Notes: a model not told the origin generated them from the letters alone. Shown: positions 11,538-21,218, numbered from the stretch's first letter. The stretch: DNA of 64,000 bases from G963665925 sp963676345 (GCA_963676345.2 CAXXTS010000001.1:1089136-1153135), one strand, 5' to 3'. Numbers and translations: made by a program.

Positions 11538-13724
11538 TTACTTTTCAAGTCCCATCAGATAAGTACGCTCTATCATATCGACCTCTTTACCTGACATTGG
11601 CACTTTCTTTATTGCGAAACGAGACAAATCATCAATTTCAAGTTCTTCAGGAGTATAGCACGCTGATATGGAACTGCCTTTTTTCATGCGTACAACCTGA
11701 ACCCCTCGTGTATTTTTAGTTGCCTTCTCAGGAACAAGCTCTGTAGACACTTGAACCAATCGGTACTCCTCAGGAGAATTGTAGCGTACAAGAACAAAGT
11801 CCTGCTCTTCTGTTATAAAGTGCATTCTAACGAGAACACCATAATCAGAATAGGCTTTTACCAACTTCTTTCGGTTTGTTTTGGTTTCATAGCTCTTCAA
11901 AGGCACCTTTGCAATCTTGCCATTATCAAAGACGAATACCATATGACCGCTAAAATCACTCGTAAGAATGACATACTCAATGAGTTCATCTTCTTCCAGT
12001 TCAAGAATGTTCGGCAAAAACACACCAAGATTACTTGCTTTGTGATCCGGAATTTCATGCAACTTCATTTTATAAACATTATGCTGATTCGAGAAGAAAA
12101 GTAACTCGTCTTTATTTGAGCCTTCAATTTCCTGAACAATACTGTCCTCATCTTTAAGCTTATGATTAGAACTAGCACGCAGTGATGCGAGTGAAATTTT
12201 CTTCAAGTAATTATGATCTGTAAAGAATACTTTGAGATTATAGTCCGGTATCATATTCTCATCATCATGCTGCAAGACTTCATCTGGATCAATAATCTCT
12301 GTTCTACGCTCTTTTCCATACGTTTTTGAGATGTGCTTAAGCTCCTTCTTGATACGGCTTTTTATCTTATTATCATCAGATAAAACTGTATCTAAAGCTT
12401 CTCTCTCTTTTTCTAAGGATGAAATTTCACTGGTTCTCTTAAGAATGTACTCCTTATTGATGTTTCTTAGCTTAATATCTGCGACATATTCTGCTTGTAT
12501 TTCATCAATCTTAAAATATGACATCAAGTTTGGTACAACGAGTTTTTCTTCTTCTGTCTCACGAATAATAGCAATAGCTTTGTCTATGTCTAAAATAACT
12601 TTTTCAAGACCACGCAGCAAGTGCAGTCTCTGATCAAGCTTATCGATATCAAATCGAATCTGACGTTTAATACAATCAATTCTAAAAGCAATCCATGCTT
12701 CCAAAATACCTTTAATGCCAAGTACTTTAGGGTAGCCGTTAACAAGAATATTGAAATTACATGAAAAACTATCTTCAAGCGGCGTGTATCTAAATAGCTT
12801 GGCCATAAGTTTTTCGGGATCAACACCCCGCTTCAAATCCATCGCAATTTTCAGACCACCTAAATCCGTCTCATCACGGATATCATTAATTTCGCGAATA
12901 CGACCATTTTTCACCATATCAACAATTTTATCTATTATTTGCTCAACAGTTGCCGTATACGGTATTTCTGTAATTTCAAGACAATTTTCTTCTTTTACAT
13001 ATCTGTATCTACCACGAATTTTAAAAGATCCTAATCCTGTGTCGTATATCTTTTGTATTTTTTTCGCGTTATATAGAAGTCGACCACCTGTTGAAAGATC
13101 TGGAGCCTTCAAATACTTGAGTAAGTCAATTTCAGGATTTTTCATATATGCAATAGTCGCTTCACAGACTTCTTTAAGGTTGAAAGAACAAATGCTGCTT
13201 GCCATACCAACCGCAATGCCTTTATTCGCATTTACGAGTATGTTTGGAAAAGTTGTAGGAAGCAGTGTTGGCTCCTGCATTTGTCCATCGTAATTATCAA
13301 CAAAATCAACGGTATTTTTATCAATATCTTTAAAGAGCTCTGATGAAATCTTGTCGAGACGCACCTCTGTATATCTTGAAGCTGCAAACGCCATATCCCT
13401 TGATGATGTTTTACCGAAGTTCCCCTTCGAATCAACATACGGATGTATTAAGGCGTCGTGTCCACGTGTAAGTCGAACAAGTGTTGCATAAATAGCTTGA
13501 TCCCCATGGGGATTCAGTTTCATGGTCTGTCCAACAACATTTGCAGACTTTGTTCTTGGGCCGTTTAACAGTTTCATTTTATACATTGTGTACAAAAGTT
13601 TTCTGTGAGATGGTTTAAATCCATCTATTTCAGGCAGTGCTCTTGATAGAATTACACTCATTGCATATGGCATGTAATTTTGTTCAAGTGTTTCTGTTAT
13701 GCCCACTGGTTGTGAGTTCGACAT
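11538..13724 (-). CDS. parC: DNA topoisomerase IV-type subunit A
   Basis: A 728-residue breakage-reunion subunit of a type IIA topoisomerase. The winged-helix domain carries the active-site tyrosine Y118 (AASRYTEVRL), which forms the DNA phosphotyrosine link. The tower and coiled-coil region follow, then a C-terminal pinwheel-like region without a visible GyrA box (QRRGGKG), which favours ParC over GyrA. In the quinolone region the sequence is NPHGDQAIYATL: the usual Ser is Q76 and the usual acidic residue is A80. It begins 10 bp after the parE stop, so the two are co-transcribed. The IS lies about 70 bp downstream; its right-end hairpin plus TTTTTT may serve as a terminator. Clostridia use this divergent clade for chromosome decatenation. 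Confidence 0.9.
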   Translation of the reverse strand: MSNSQPVGITETLEQNYMPYAMSVILSRALPEIDGFKPSHRKLLYTMYKMKLLNGPRTKSANVVGQTMKLNPHGDQAIYATLVRLTRGHDALIHPYVDSKGNFGKTSSRDMAFAASRYTEVRLDKISSELFKDIDKNTVDFVDNYDGQMQEPTLLPTTFPNILVNANKGIAVGMASSICSFNLKEVCEATIAYMKNPEIDLLKYLKAPDLSTGGRLLYNAKKIQKIYDTGLGSFKIRGRYRYVKEENCLEITEIPYTATVEQIIDKIVDMVKNGRIREINDIRDETDLGGLKIAMDLKRGVDPEKLMAKLFRYTPLEDSFSCNFNILVNGYPKVLGIKGILEAWIAFRIDCIKRQIRFDIDKLDQRLHLLRGLEKVILDIDKAIAIIRETEEEKLVVPNLMSYFKIDEIQAEYVADIKLRNINKEYILKRTSEISSLEKEREALDTVLSDDNKIKSRIKKELKHISKTYGKERRTEIIDPDEVLQHDDENMIPDYNLKVFFTDHNYLKKISLASLRASSNHKLKDEDSIVQEIEGSNKDELLFFSNQHNVYKMKLHEIPDHKASNLGVFLPNILELEEDELIEYVILTSDFSGHMVFVFDNGKIAKVPLKSYETKTNRKKLVKAYSDYGVLVRMHFITEEQDFVLVRYNSPEEYRLVQVSTELVPEKATKNTRGVQVVRMKKGSSISACYTPEELEIDDLSRFAIKKVPMSGKEVDMIERTYLMGLEK

Positions 13725-13734
13725 ATGTCACCTC

Positions 13735-15708
13735 TTAGTTCAAATCTATTAATTCCAAATATTCGTGTCCGTGTTCGGCAATATACTGTTTTCTGCCTTC
13801 CAGGTTATCCCCTAGGAGTGTATCGAAAACAACTTGGGTATGCTCTACATCGTCTGGCACAACTTTAATCAGCCTTCTCGAATCAGGGCTCATCGTTGTT
13901 TTCCACATCATTTCAGGTTCGTTTTCACCAAGACCTTTTGAGCGCTGAATGCTATACTTTCCTTTGATTTTCTTAAGTATCTGAGTTTTTTCAACTTCGT
14001 TATAAGCGAAATATGTATCAGACCTTGTTGAAATCTCATATAAGGGCGACTCAGCAATGAATACTTTACCTTCCTGTATAAGTGTTGGAATTAAACGATA
14101 AAGCATTGTAAGAACCAGCGTTCGAATTTGGAAACCATCGACATCGGCATCGGTACAAATAATAACCTTGTCCCAATTTAAGCGTTCAAGAGAGAATGTA
14201 TCCATATCTTTACTGTGCTTTGACTGGATTTCTACACCACACCCAAGTACTTTAATCAGATCAACAATGATATCACTCGCAAAAATTTTGGAGTAGTCCG
14301 CTTTAAGACAATTCAGTATCTTACCCCGAATTGGCATAAGTGCCTGAAACTCTGCATCTCTCGCAAGCTTACATGCACCGAGCGCAGAGTCCCCTTCGAG
14401 AATATAGAGCTCTCTTCTTGCAATTTCCTTAGTCCGGCAATTGACAAACTTTTTAACTCTATTCTTAATATCAATTTTCTCACTCAGGGTACGCTTAAGA
14501 TTCAGACGTGTCTTTTCTGCCTTTTCACGACTGCGCTTGTTAATCAGTATCTGATCCACAATTTTTTCAGCTATAGGTTGATTCTCGATAAGGAATATTT
14601 CGAGTTCGCGCTTGAGCATATCTGCTATGAACTCTTGAATGAATTTATTGGTGATCGCTTTTTTCGTTTGATTTTCATAGGATGTCATTGTAGAAAAGGA
14701 ATTTGTGACCAGTATCAAACTATCCTGCACATCTGTAAATGTGATTTTCTTTTCATTTTTTGTATATTTGTTTTGCTTCTTAATAAAGCGGTCAATTTCA
14801 TACACAAAGGCTTGTTTTACAGCTTTATCAGGCGACCCGCCATGCTCTAAATAACTTGAGTTATGATAATACTCTATCAGATTACACTCGTTATTGAATA
14901 CAAAAGCAACTTGTGCTTTAACTCTGTATTCTGGCTTGTCTTCCCGATCTTTACCGCGCCCTTCATCAGTAATAAAAACAGGCTCGGTAATACCCTTGTC
15001 TTCATTAAGCTCTTGAATATAATCCATGATCCCATTTTCATAGATATACTCATGGCCCAGACCTGTTTCTTCATCTATGAGAACAAACTTAAGACCCGCA
15101 TTTACAATTGCCTGTTTTTTAAGAACATCTTCAAAAAAAGAAACTGGAATATTGATATCCGTAAATACATCCAGATCCGGCTTCCATTTCTGAACCGACC
15201 CGGTTTCCTTGTTATCGCACTCGGTCTTTTTTAAACCCCCAATATTTTTCCCTTTTTCAAAGTGAAGATCATACTGAACACCATCACGATAAACAGTCAC
15301 ATCCATATACTCAGACGCATACTGAGTAGCGCAGGCCCCAAGACCATTCAAGCCTAAGGAGTACTCATAATTCTCACCATCATTGTTGTTGTACTTGCCA
15401 CCGGCATAAAGTTCACAGTATATCAGTTCCCAGTTATACTTTTTCTCATTGGGATTGTAGTCGAGCGGAATGCCACGACCCTTATCCTCAACGGTAATGG
15501 AGTGATCTTTATGACGTGTGATTATGATTTCATCACCATGTCCCTCGCGTGCTTCATCTATCGAGTTTGATAGAATCTCAAAAAAGGAGTGCTGACATCC
15601 TTCCAGACCATCTGAACCAAAAATTACAGAAGGTCTTTTCCGAACTCTGTCTTCACCCTTCAGCGAGGAAATACTGGTGTTGTCATAGGTTTGTCTTTTC
15701 TTAACCAT
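13735..15708 (-). CDS. parE: DNA topoisomerase IV-type subunit B (ATPase)
   Basis: A 657-residue GHKL ATPase subunit. Visible motifs are EILSNSIDEA (ATP/Mg site), EDKGRGIPLD, the glycine loop GLNGLGACAT, the TOPRIM residues EGDSALGACK and DADVDG, and QRSKGLGENEPE near the C-terminus. The N-terminus 'KRPSVIFGSDGLEGCQHSFF' departs from the usual RPGMYIG form, as in the divergent clostridial ParE clade. The length fits ParE (about 650) better than longer GyrB forms. It is first in the parE-parC pair; the 225-bp gap upstream has a terminator for the neighbouring gene. Confidence 0.9.
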   Translation of the reverse strand: MVKKRQTYDNTSISSLKGEDRVRKRPSVIFGSDGLEGCQHSFFEILSNSIDEAREGHGDEIIITRHKDHSITVEDKGRGIPLDYNPNEKKYNWELIYCELYAGGKYNNNDGENYEYSLGLNGLGACATQYASEYMDVTVYRDGVQYDLHFEKGKNIGGLKKTECDNKETGSVQKWKPDLDVFTDINIPVSFFEDVLKKQAIVNAGLKFVLIDEETGLGHEYIYENGIMDYIQELNEDKGITEPVFITDEGRGKDREDKPEYRVKAQVAFVFNNECNLIEYYHNSSYLEHGGSPDKAVKQAFVYEIDRFIKKQNKYTKNEKKITFTDVQDSLILVTNSFSTMTSYENQTKKAITNKFIQEFIADMLKRELEIFLIENQPIAEKIVDQILINKRSREKAEKTRLNLKRTLSEKIDIKNRVKKFVNCRTKEIARRELYILEGDSALGACKLARDAEFQALMPIRGKILNCLKADYSKIFASDIIVDLIKVLGCGVEIQSKHSKDMDTFSLERLNWDKVIICTDADVDGFQIRTLVLTMLYRLIPTLIQEGKVFIAESPLYEISTRSDTYFAYNEVEKTQILKKIKGKYSIQRSKGLGENEPEMMWKTTMSPDSRRLIKVVPDDVEHTQVVFDTLLGDNLEGRKQYIAEHGHEYLELIDLN

Positions 15709-15863
15709 ACGTTCACCTCATATTAAATTGCTTTAAGACTTCCTATATATATAGTTCATCTTTTTGAAATCGCTAACTAACATTATAATATATGCCTACG
15801 ATAACATCAAATAAGGTTTGCATAAACCTCTAAAAACATTGACATTAGTCGCTTTACACAATA

Positions 15864-15899
15864 AAAAAGCTGGCACTTATGTCCTATAATGCCAGCTTT
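15864..15899 (-). terminator. Terminator of the CMD-family gene
   Basis: AAGCTGGCA and TGCCAGCTT arms with a T run on the minus strand (TTTTTTATT). Confidence 0.85.
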
Positions 15900-15933
15900 G
15901 CTTCTAAATTATATCCAGTTTTATGTAGTATAT

Positions 15934-16281
15934 CTACCTTGCATGTGTACTCTCGTCATCTATATCCCCGTCCAGTTCATCACGTAAAATCATGATGGCT
16001 TCCATCGCTTTAGGAAAACCACACGTTGGTGCAATTAAAAGAATCGCATGTTCAATCTCTGTCCGAGTACACCCTGCACTTAAGGCATTATGTATATGCG
16101 TTCTAAGCGCGTACGGATACTGTTCTACTGCAGAGACTGCAACTTTAATGAGCCACCTTGTCTTTTCATCAACAGGGCCGCCTTTTTCGTGTACAGTTCG
16201 GCCAAATTCTTCATAAGCCTTGTATACATCAGTATGTATTGCCTTGAAATACATGAAGTTTTCTACTTTATCTCTACTCAT
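15934..16281 (-). CDS. Carboxymuconolactone decarboxylase-like (AhpD-fold) protein
   Basis: A 115-residue all-helical protein with GGAGGGG upstream of the ATG. The fold signature is visible in 'DEKTRWLIKVAVSAVEQYPYALRTHIHNALSAGCTRTEIEHAILL' and 'CGFPKAMEAI'. AhpD-type peroxidase partners use a CxxC pair before the conserved His; here the segment is ALRTHIH, so the redox cysteines are absent and disulfide chemistry is unlikely. The function is therefore unknown. The gene is monocistronic with its own terminator. Confidence 0.75.
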   Translation of the reverse strand: MSRDKVENFMYFKAIHTDVYKAYEEFGRTVHEKGGPVDEKTRWLIKVAVSAVEQYPYALRTHIHNALSAGCTRTEIEHAILLIAPTCGFPKAMEAIMILRDELDGDIDDESTHAR

Positions 16282-16434
16282 TTTCCCCTCCTTATGCTCA
16301 TACTCATAAATACCCGCATTGCATAGATTCTAAAAGTCTAGATGGAAATAAATACACGTGCTTATATTCGTGCCATTATATTACGTTTCCTTAAAAAAAT
16401 ATCATGAAAACGTTATCTTTCTCAAACAAGTGTG

Positions 16435-16463
16435 TTGCCACGGCGGACACTCTGTGTTATACT
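16435..16463 (+). promoter_or_regulatory. Sigma-A promoter of the threonine operon
   Basis: TTGCCA (16435-16440), a 17-nt spacer and TATACT (16458-16463). A start near 16470 leaves a leader of about 57 nt before the ACT-protein gene. Confidence 0.75.
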
Positions 16464-16526
16464 CTCCATAACGTTTATGATGGAAAAACATTTGTGCGTC
16501 AATCAAGAACAGGAGATGTGATTGTT

Positions 16527-16967
16527 TTGGATAAGAAAAAATATCTCGTCGTCCATGCGGATGCTTTGCCAGAAGTATATAAGAAAGTTGTCGATGCGAA
16601 AGAGCTTATAAAAAACGGAGACGCTTCAGGGGTATCTGAAGCAGTAAAAGCTGTAGGCATTAGCCGCAGCACATACTACAAGTACTCTGATCATGTCTTT
16701 TCTTTAGCAGAAGGCGCTCTTGGTAAAAAAGTGACGTGGACTCTACTGCTGCACCATGAGTCAGGTGTACTCTCCATGGTGCTGGACAGACTTGCTCATG
16801 CTAAGTGCAACATTTTAACGATTAGTCAGGATACACCAATCAACGGCATTGCGAACGTATCATTGACCTTTGATATCAGTGAACTTGAAATGTCATTCGA
16901 AGCACTTATGAATGAAATGAAGGCTCTTAGCGGCGTTAAGAAGTTGACTCTTATCGCTATGGAATAA
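16527..16967 (+). CDS. ACT-domain protein, PheB/UPF0735 type
   Basis: A 146-residue protein with a short helix-turn-helix-like N-terminal part (AVKAVGISRSTYYKYSDHVF) and a C-terminal ACT domain that would bind an amino acid. The frame is open upstream to 16404, but I place the start at TTG 16527: AGGAGATG at 16511 is well spaced, the product MDKKKYLVVHADALPE matches the usual family start, and the promoter at 16435-16463 lies inside the longer frame. Its stop overlaps the first in-frame ATG of the hom frame. Being first in the ACT-hom-thrB-lysC operon suggests a regulatory role in threonine or aspartate-family synthesis; this is inferred from context. Confidence 0.85.
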   Translation: MDKKKYLVVHADALPEVYKKVVDAKELIKNGDASGVSEAVKAVGISRSTYYKYSDHVFSLAEGALGKKVTWTLLLHHESGVLSMVLDRLAHAKCNILTISQDTPINGIANVSLTFDISELEMSFEALMNEMKALSGVKKLTLIAME

Positions 16968-16981
16968 TGGAGGTGTATCAA

Positions 16982-18220
16982 GTGAAAAGTATTGCTCTAC
17001 TTGGTTACGGCACTGTCGGATCAGGTGTCTATGAAGTGGTTGAGAAGAACATCGAGAGCGTTAAAGACAGATTCGATGTTGACATTTCTATTGACAACAT
17101 TCTGGTTCGCGATATGGATAAATACACAGATCTGCCCCATGCAGATAAATTTAAAACAAGCTTTGAGGAAATTATGAAATCAAAGCCGGATATTGTAATT
17201 GAAGTTATGGGTGGCCTTTCTCCTGCATATGGATACATAAAAGAGTGTATCGAAGCTGGCATACACGTGGTCACTGCAAATAAGGACCTGATTGCAGAGC
17301 ATGGACAAGAACTCATTAACCTTGCCGCGCAGCATGATGTTGCCCTCCTTTATGAAGCGAGCGTCGGTGGTGGCATTCCTGTTCTCAAACCCCTTCAAGA
17401 ATGTCTGGGCGGAAACAGCATTGACTCTATTACAGCAGTCATTAACGGTACCACTAACTTTATTCTTTCAAAAATGTACAATGAAAATATGAGCTATGAT
17501 GATGCTCTAAAAATTGCTCAGGATGTTGGATTTGCTGAAGCAGACCCTACATCAGATGTTCAAGGATTTGATGCAGTCAGGAAGCTTGCCATTCTTTCAT
17601 CACTTGCCTATGGCCAGGAATTCAAGTGGTCTGATATGCCTACAATTGGCATTACAGACATTGAAGCTGAAGATATCGAATGCGTGAAGTCCATGAACTC
17701 CAAAATCAAGCTTCTTGCTTACAGTGAGTATATCAACAATGAACTCTATGCAGCCGTTCGCCCGGTTGTTGTAAGTAAATCTGATCCGATCGCACTCATT
17801 GACAACGAATACAACGCGGTCCTTCTAAATGGAGACTCTGTTGGAGAAGTGATGTTCGTTGGTAAAGGTGCTGGAAAACTGCCTACAGCAAGTGCTGTAT
17901 TCGGAGATATTCTAGATATTATCCAAAATAAGAAAGAAAAATCATACTTAGAACTTCGTAAAGATGCAACCATTCATAAGCTCTGGCCAAAACCTTCAAA
18001 ATGGGTTATCCGACTGATTGGTGAAAACAAGAATATGCTAATTACAAAGCTTTTAGACCAATTTGCGGGAAGCGAGCTTCGTATTCAAACGTCAGGTTAT
18101 GACAATCAGATTCACGCTGTTGTATTTGCAAGCAGTGAATCCGACCTACTCGATAAACTATCCAAACTGGATAAATCACCTGAGGTTGATCGCGTAAAAT
18201 ATTTCTTAGTATATAGATAA
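16982..18220 (+). CDS. hom: Homoserine dehydrogenase
   Basis: About 412 residues. It reduces aspartate semialdehyde to homoserine with NAD(P)H, the branch step to threonine and methionine. The Rossmann motif GYGTVGSG is at the N-terminus, followed by 'VTANKDLIAEHG' and the catalytic-domain signature 'GTTNFILSKM...FAEADPTSDVQGFDA'; a C-terminal ACT-like domain (WVIRL...) allows feedback inhibition. I chose GTG 16982 over ATG 16967 because TGGAGGTG (16968-16975) is then the ribosome site at a 6-nt spacing and MKSIALLGYG fits the family. It follows the ACT gene by 14 bp. Confidence 0.93.
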   Translation: MKSIALLGYGTVGSGVYEVVEKNIESVKDRFDVDISIDNILVRDMDKYTDLPHADKFKTSFEEIMKSKPDIVIEVMGGLSPAYGYIKECIEAGIHVVTANKDLIAEHGQELINLAAQHDVALLYEASVGGGIPVLKPLQECLGGNSIDSITAVINGTTNFILSKMYNENMSYDDALKIAQDVGFAEADPTSDVQGFDAVRKLAILSSLAYGQEFKWSDMPTIGITDIEAEDIECVKSMNSKIKLLAYSEYINNELYAAVRPVVVSKSDPIALIDNEYNAVLLNGDSVGEVMFVGKGAGKLPTASAVFGDILDIIQNKKEKSYLELRKDATIHKLWPKPSKWVIRLIGENKNMLITKLLDQFAGSELRIQTSGYDNQIHAVVFASSESDLLDKLSKLDKSPEVDRVKYFLVYR

Positions 18221-18256
18221 ACCATACAACTATGTTCAGCCAACTGGGAGGTTAAA

Positions 18257-19159
18257 ATGTTCCGAATTACAGTACCTGCAACATCTGCAAATATCGGTCC
18301 AGGATTTGATGCAATGGGACTCGCACTTGAGCTTTATCTTCAAATCGACGTTCAGCCCCTTGATGACGGCATTCAAAAAATTGTGTGGAGTGATCCAAGT
18401 ATTACACCACTCCCAGATGATAAGAACCTTATTTTAACTGCACTCCAAACAACGCTTCGTCGTCTTGGTCATGAAAAGCAGGGGTTCGAGCTCATTATTC
18501 ACGACTGTCAAATTCCGTTTTCAAGAGGTCTTGGAAGCAGTGCTTCAGCTATTGTAGCTGGAATCGTTGCTGCCAATGAACTCTGTGCTAAAAAAATGAA
18601 TACAAAAGACATTATTGATTGGGCAACTGAACTCGAAGGCCATCCTGACAATGTTGTGCCTGCAATTCTTGGGGGTATGTCTATTTCAATACAGTCTGCT
18701 GAAAAAGTATATTCTACTCAAATACCTGTACCCGAGAAACTGGCCTTTGCCGTTCTCGTGCCTGATTTTGAGCTAAGCACGAAACTGGCTCGTGAAGCAC
18801 TTCCTGAAACATACAGCAAATCAGATTGTATTCACAATCTTTCAAGAGCTGCATTTCTAGTCGCTTCCTTTAATAACAATTCGATTGAAGGACTTAGAGA
18901 AGCACTAAATGATCGTATTCATCAGCCCTATAGAATTGGCCTAATTCAAGATGGAGCCAAAGTACTTGATAAAACGAGAGAACTTGGTGCAATTGGTGAG
19001 TTTATCAGCGGAGCTGGTCCAACACTCATTGCACTCTATGATAAATCAAATTCTGAGTTCAAGCACCTGCTATCTGAAGAACTCAGCAAACTATCTACAA
19101 ATTGGACTTTGCTTGACTTAGATGTATGCAGGCAAGGTGTGACAGTTGAGGTGATTTAA
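18257..19159 (+). CDS. thrB: Homoserine kinase
   Basis: A 300-residue GHMP kinase that phosphorylates homoserine. The N-terminus 'VPATSANIGPGFDAMGLAL' and the ATP-binding loop 'SRGLGSSASAIVAG' are diagnostic, and 'SGAGPT' is the third GHMP motif. GGGAGG precedes the ATG. Its TAA overlaps the lysC ATG by one base, indicating translational coupling. No threonine synthase gene is present in the window. Confidence 0.95.
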   Translation: MFRITVPATSANIGPGFDAMGLALELYLQIDVQPLDDGIQKIVWSDPSITPLPDDKNLILTALQTTLRRLGHEKQGFELIIHDCQIPFSRGLGSSASAIVAGIVAANELCAKKMNTKDIIDWATELEGHPDNVVPAILGGMSISIQSAEKVYSTQIPVPEKLAFAVLVPDFELSTKLAREALPETYSKSDCIHNLSRAAFLVASFNNNSIEGLREALNDRIHQPYRIGLIQDGAKVLDKTRELGAIGEFISGAGPTLIALYDKSNSEFKHLLSEELSKLSTNWTLLDLDVCRQGVTVEVI

Positions 19160-20379
19160 TGAAAAGCGTTGTTGTGCAAAAATATGGCGGTACTTCCATG
19201 GGAGATATCGACCGCATACAGAATGTAGCAAAACGCGTTGTTCAGCGTAAAAGAACTGGCAAGGCAATGATCGTTGTCGTAAGCGCCATGGGTAAAACTA
19301 CCGATCAACTTGTTCATATGGCAACAGAGCTTAATCCAAATCCGTCTGCACGTGAAATGGATATGCTACTTTCTACAGGAGAACAAGTATCTATTTCACT
19401 ACTTGCAATGGCCATTGAAGCACTTGGTGAAAAAGCTATTTCACTAACAGGTGCCCAATGCGGCATTAAGACAGATGCACACCATAAAAAAGCACGTATT
19501 GAGTCTATTAACACAGACCGTATGCTTGACGAATTCGAAAGTGATCATATTGTAATCGTAGCTGGCTTCCAAGGTATTTCTGATTTTGGTGATATTACAA
19601 CGCTTGGTCGCGGCGGTTCTGATACGACTGCAGTTGCTCTGGCAGCAGCGGTTGGTGCTGAGAAATGTGAAATTTATACGGATGTAGACGGTGTGTTCAC
19701 AACAGACCCGAGAAAAGTTCCAGACGCACGTCAACTACACGAAATTAGTTATGATGAAATGTTAGAGCTCGCAAAATTGGGTGCAAAAGTACTGCATCCA
19801 CGTTCAGTAGAACTTGCACGCAAATATAAGGTTCCGCTCGTTGTACGATCAAGTTTCAACAATAACGAAGGAACACAAATTGTGGAGGTGTCCAAATTGG
19901 AAAAAGTACAAGTACGCGGCGTTACAGCCGATCCTGATATTGCAAGAATTTCGGTTTCGAAAGTGCCTGATACACCAGGTATTGCTTTCCAGCTTTTCAG
20001 TCGCTTGGCAAAGCAAAATGTGAACTTGGATATGATTATTCAGAACTTGAATCATGATGAGCACAATGATATCTCATTCACAGTGCCCATTGATGATCTG
20101 GCTGAAGCAACGGGGATCGCAACTGCTTTTTCTGAAGAAATCGGCGGTGGTGAAGTCATTATAAAGAAAGATGTCAGCAAAGTTTCAATCGTTGGTACTG
20201 GCATTACAGGCAATGCAGAAGTTGCATCGCTATTATTTGGCACCCTGTCAAAGTTGGGTATCAACATAGAAATGATATCAACTTCAGAAATCAAGATTTC
20301 CTGTATTATTGATGCAGGCTCAAGTGACCTAGCGGTTACAAGCTTGCATAACGCCTTTGAGCTTGGACTAGGCGTTTAA
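19159..20379 (+). CDS. lysC: Aspartate kinase
   Basis: A 406-residue kinase catalysing the first step of the aspartate pathway. The N-terminal KYGGTSMGD and 'TLGRGGSDTTAVALAAA', 'YTDVDGVFTTDPR' define the kinase domain; two ACT domains follow (about residues 260-400, including 'DTPGIAFQLFSRLA' and 'GNAEVASLLFGTL'). An internal GTG-type start before the ACT pair (as in LysC beta subunits) is conceivable at GGAGGTGTCC near 19884. Last gene of the operon, followed by a strong terminator. Confidence 0.95.
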   Translation: MKSVVVQKYGGTSMGDIDRIQNVAKRVVQRKRTGKAMIVVVSAMGKTTDQLVHMATELNPNPSAREMDMLLSTGEQVSISLLAMAIEALGEKAISLTGAQCGIKTDAHHKKARIESINTDRMLDEFESDHIVIVAGFQGISDFGDITTLGRGGSDTTAVALAAAVGAEKCEIYTDVDGVFTTDPRKVPDARQLHEISYDEMLELAKLGAKVLHPRSVELARKYKVPLVVRSSFNNNEGTQIVEVSKLEKVQVRGVTADPDIARISVSKVPDTPGIAFQLFSRLAKQNVNLDMIIQNLNHDEHNDISFTVPIDDLAEATGIATAFSEEIGGGEVIIKKDVSKVSIVGTGITGNAEVASLLFGTLSKLGINIEMISTSEIKISCIIDAGSSDLAVTSLHNAFELGLGV

Positions 20380-20457
20380 TTTATCACTCAAGGATACTCT
20401 GAATAGGTCAGAACTATCCTTTAAGCCCAAATGGGCCATACTCTCTCTCAAATGCAT

Positions 20458-20493
20458 GAAAAAACGCTCATCCAGATTGATGAGCGTTTTTTC
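20458..20493. terminator. Bidirectional terminator between lysC and phoU
   Basis: AAAACGCTCATC and GATGAGCGTTTT arms, with T runs on both strands. It serves the convergent lysC and pst-phoU operons. Confidence 0.9.
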
Positions 20494-20550
20494 TTACGGT
20501 GAATCTATTGGATTATTAGACGAATGTCTACTTGTAAGCAATTTATAGTT

Positions 20551-21201
20551 CTAAAAATTCATACGTTCGCCAGTTGTCATATAAATAACTCTCTCGCAAA
20601 TGTTTGTTGTATGATCGGCAATACGTTCCAAGTATCTGCCAATAAAGAGCAGGTCCACAATTTGATTGGTATTGTCATCTGTGCTTTCCTTCATAACTTG
20701 AAGCAAATCCAAGTAAACACGTTCATACAAATCGTCAACAAGATCATCCCGCTTGGCCACCTCAATAGCCAACTGAGAATTTTCTGACACAAAACTATCA
20801 ATACTTTGATTCACCATGGCTTTAACGATGTCTGCCATTTTAGGAATATCTACAAGCGGTTTTACCAGTGGTGTCTTGCCTATGTTGATTACAACTTTAG
20901 CAATATTCACACAGTGGTCTCCAATACGTTCTAGGTCTGTGATGATTTTCATGATTGCGCTAACTTTTCTTAGGTCACCTGCTAACGGATTTTGTAGTGC
21001 AATAAACTCAATGCTTTTCTTTTCAATACTCATTTCAAGATTATCTATTTTCGTATCCAGTCGAATAACACGGTTTGCAAGGTCTAGATCTTGCTCAAGT
21101 ACTGCTCTAATTGAAAATTCTATAAGTTCTTCTACTTGAGAACTCATTTTTAACATCAGTTCTTCAAGTTCTACTAACTTTGCTTCCATTTGTGCGCGCA
21201 T
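20551..21201 (-). CDS. phoU: Phosphate-specific transport regulator PhoU
   Basis: A 216-residue helical protein of two PhoU repeats, each with the E/DxxxD metal-binding pattern ('VIRLDTKIDNLEMSIEKKSIEFIALQNPLAGDLR' and 'AKRDDLVDDLYERVYLDLLQ'). PhoU links Pst transporter activity to PhoR and restrains phosphate uptake and signalling. It is the last gene of the pst operon, 17 bp after pstB; AGGAGG precedes the ATG. Confidence 0.93.
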   Translation of the reverse strand: MRAQMEAKLVELEELMLKMSSQVEELIEFSIRAVLEQDLDLANRVIRLDTKIDNLEMSIEKKSIEFIALQNPLAGDLRKVSAIMKIITDLERIGDHCVNIAKVVINIGKTPLVKPLVDIPKMADIVKAMVNQSIDSFVSENSQLAIEVAKRDDLVDDLYERVYLDLLQVMKESTDDNTNQIVDLLFIGRYLERIADHTTNICERVIYMTTGERMNF

Positions 21202-21218
21202 ATATGCAAGGCCTCCTA

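Noticed and set aside
12751..13293. 180-codon open frame on the plus strand opposite parC
   Set aside because: Antisense shadow of a well-conserved coding region, no start signals.
19884..19899. Independent internal start of an aspartate kinase beta subunit
   Set aside because: A GGAGGTG lies in frame context, but such sites also occur by chance and no start is clearly better; left as a remark under lysC.
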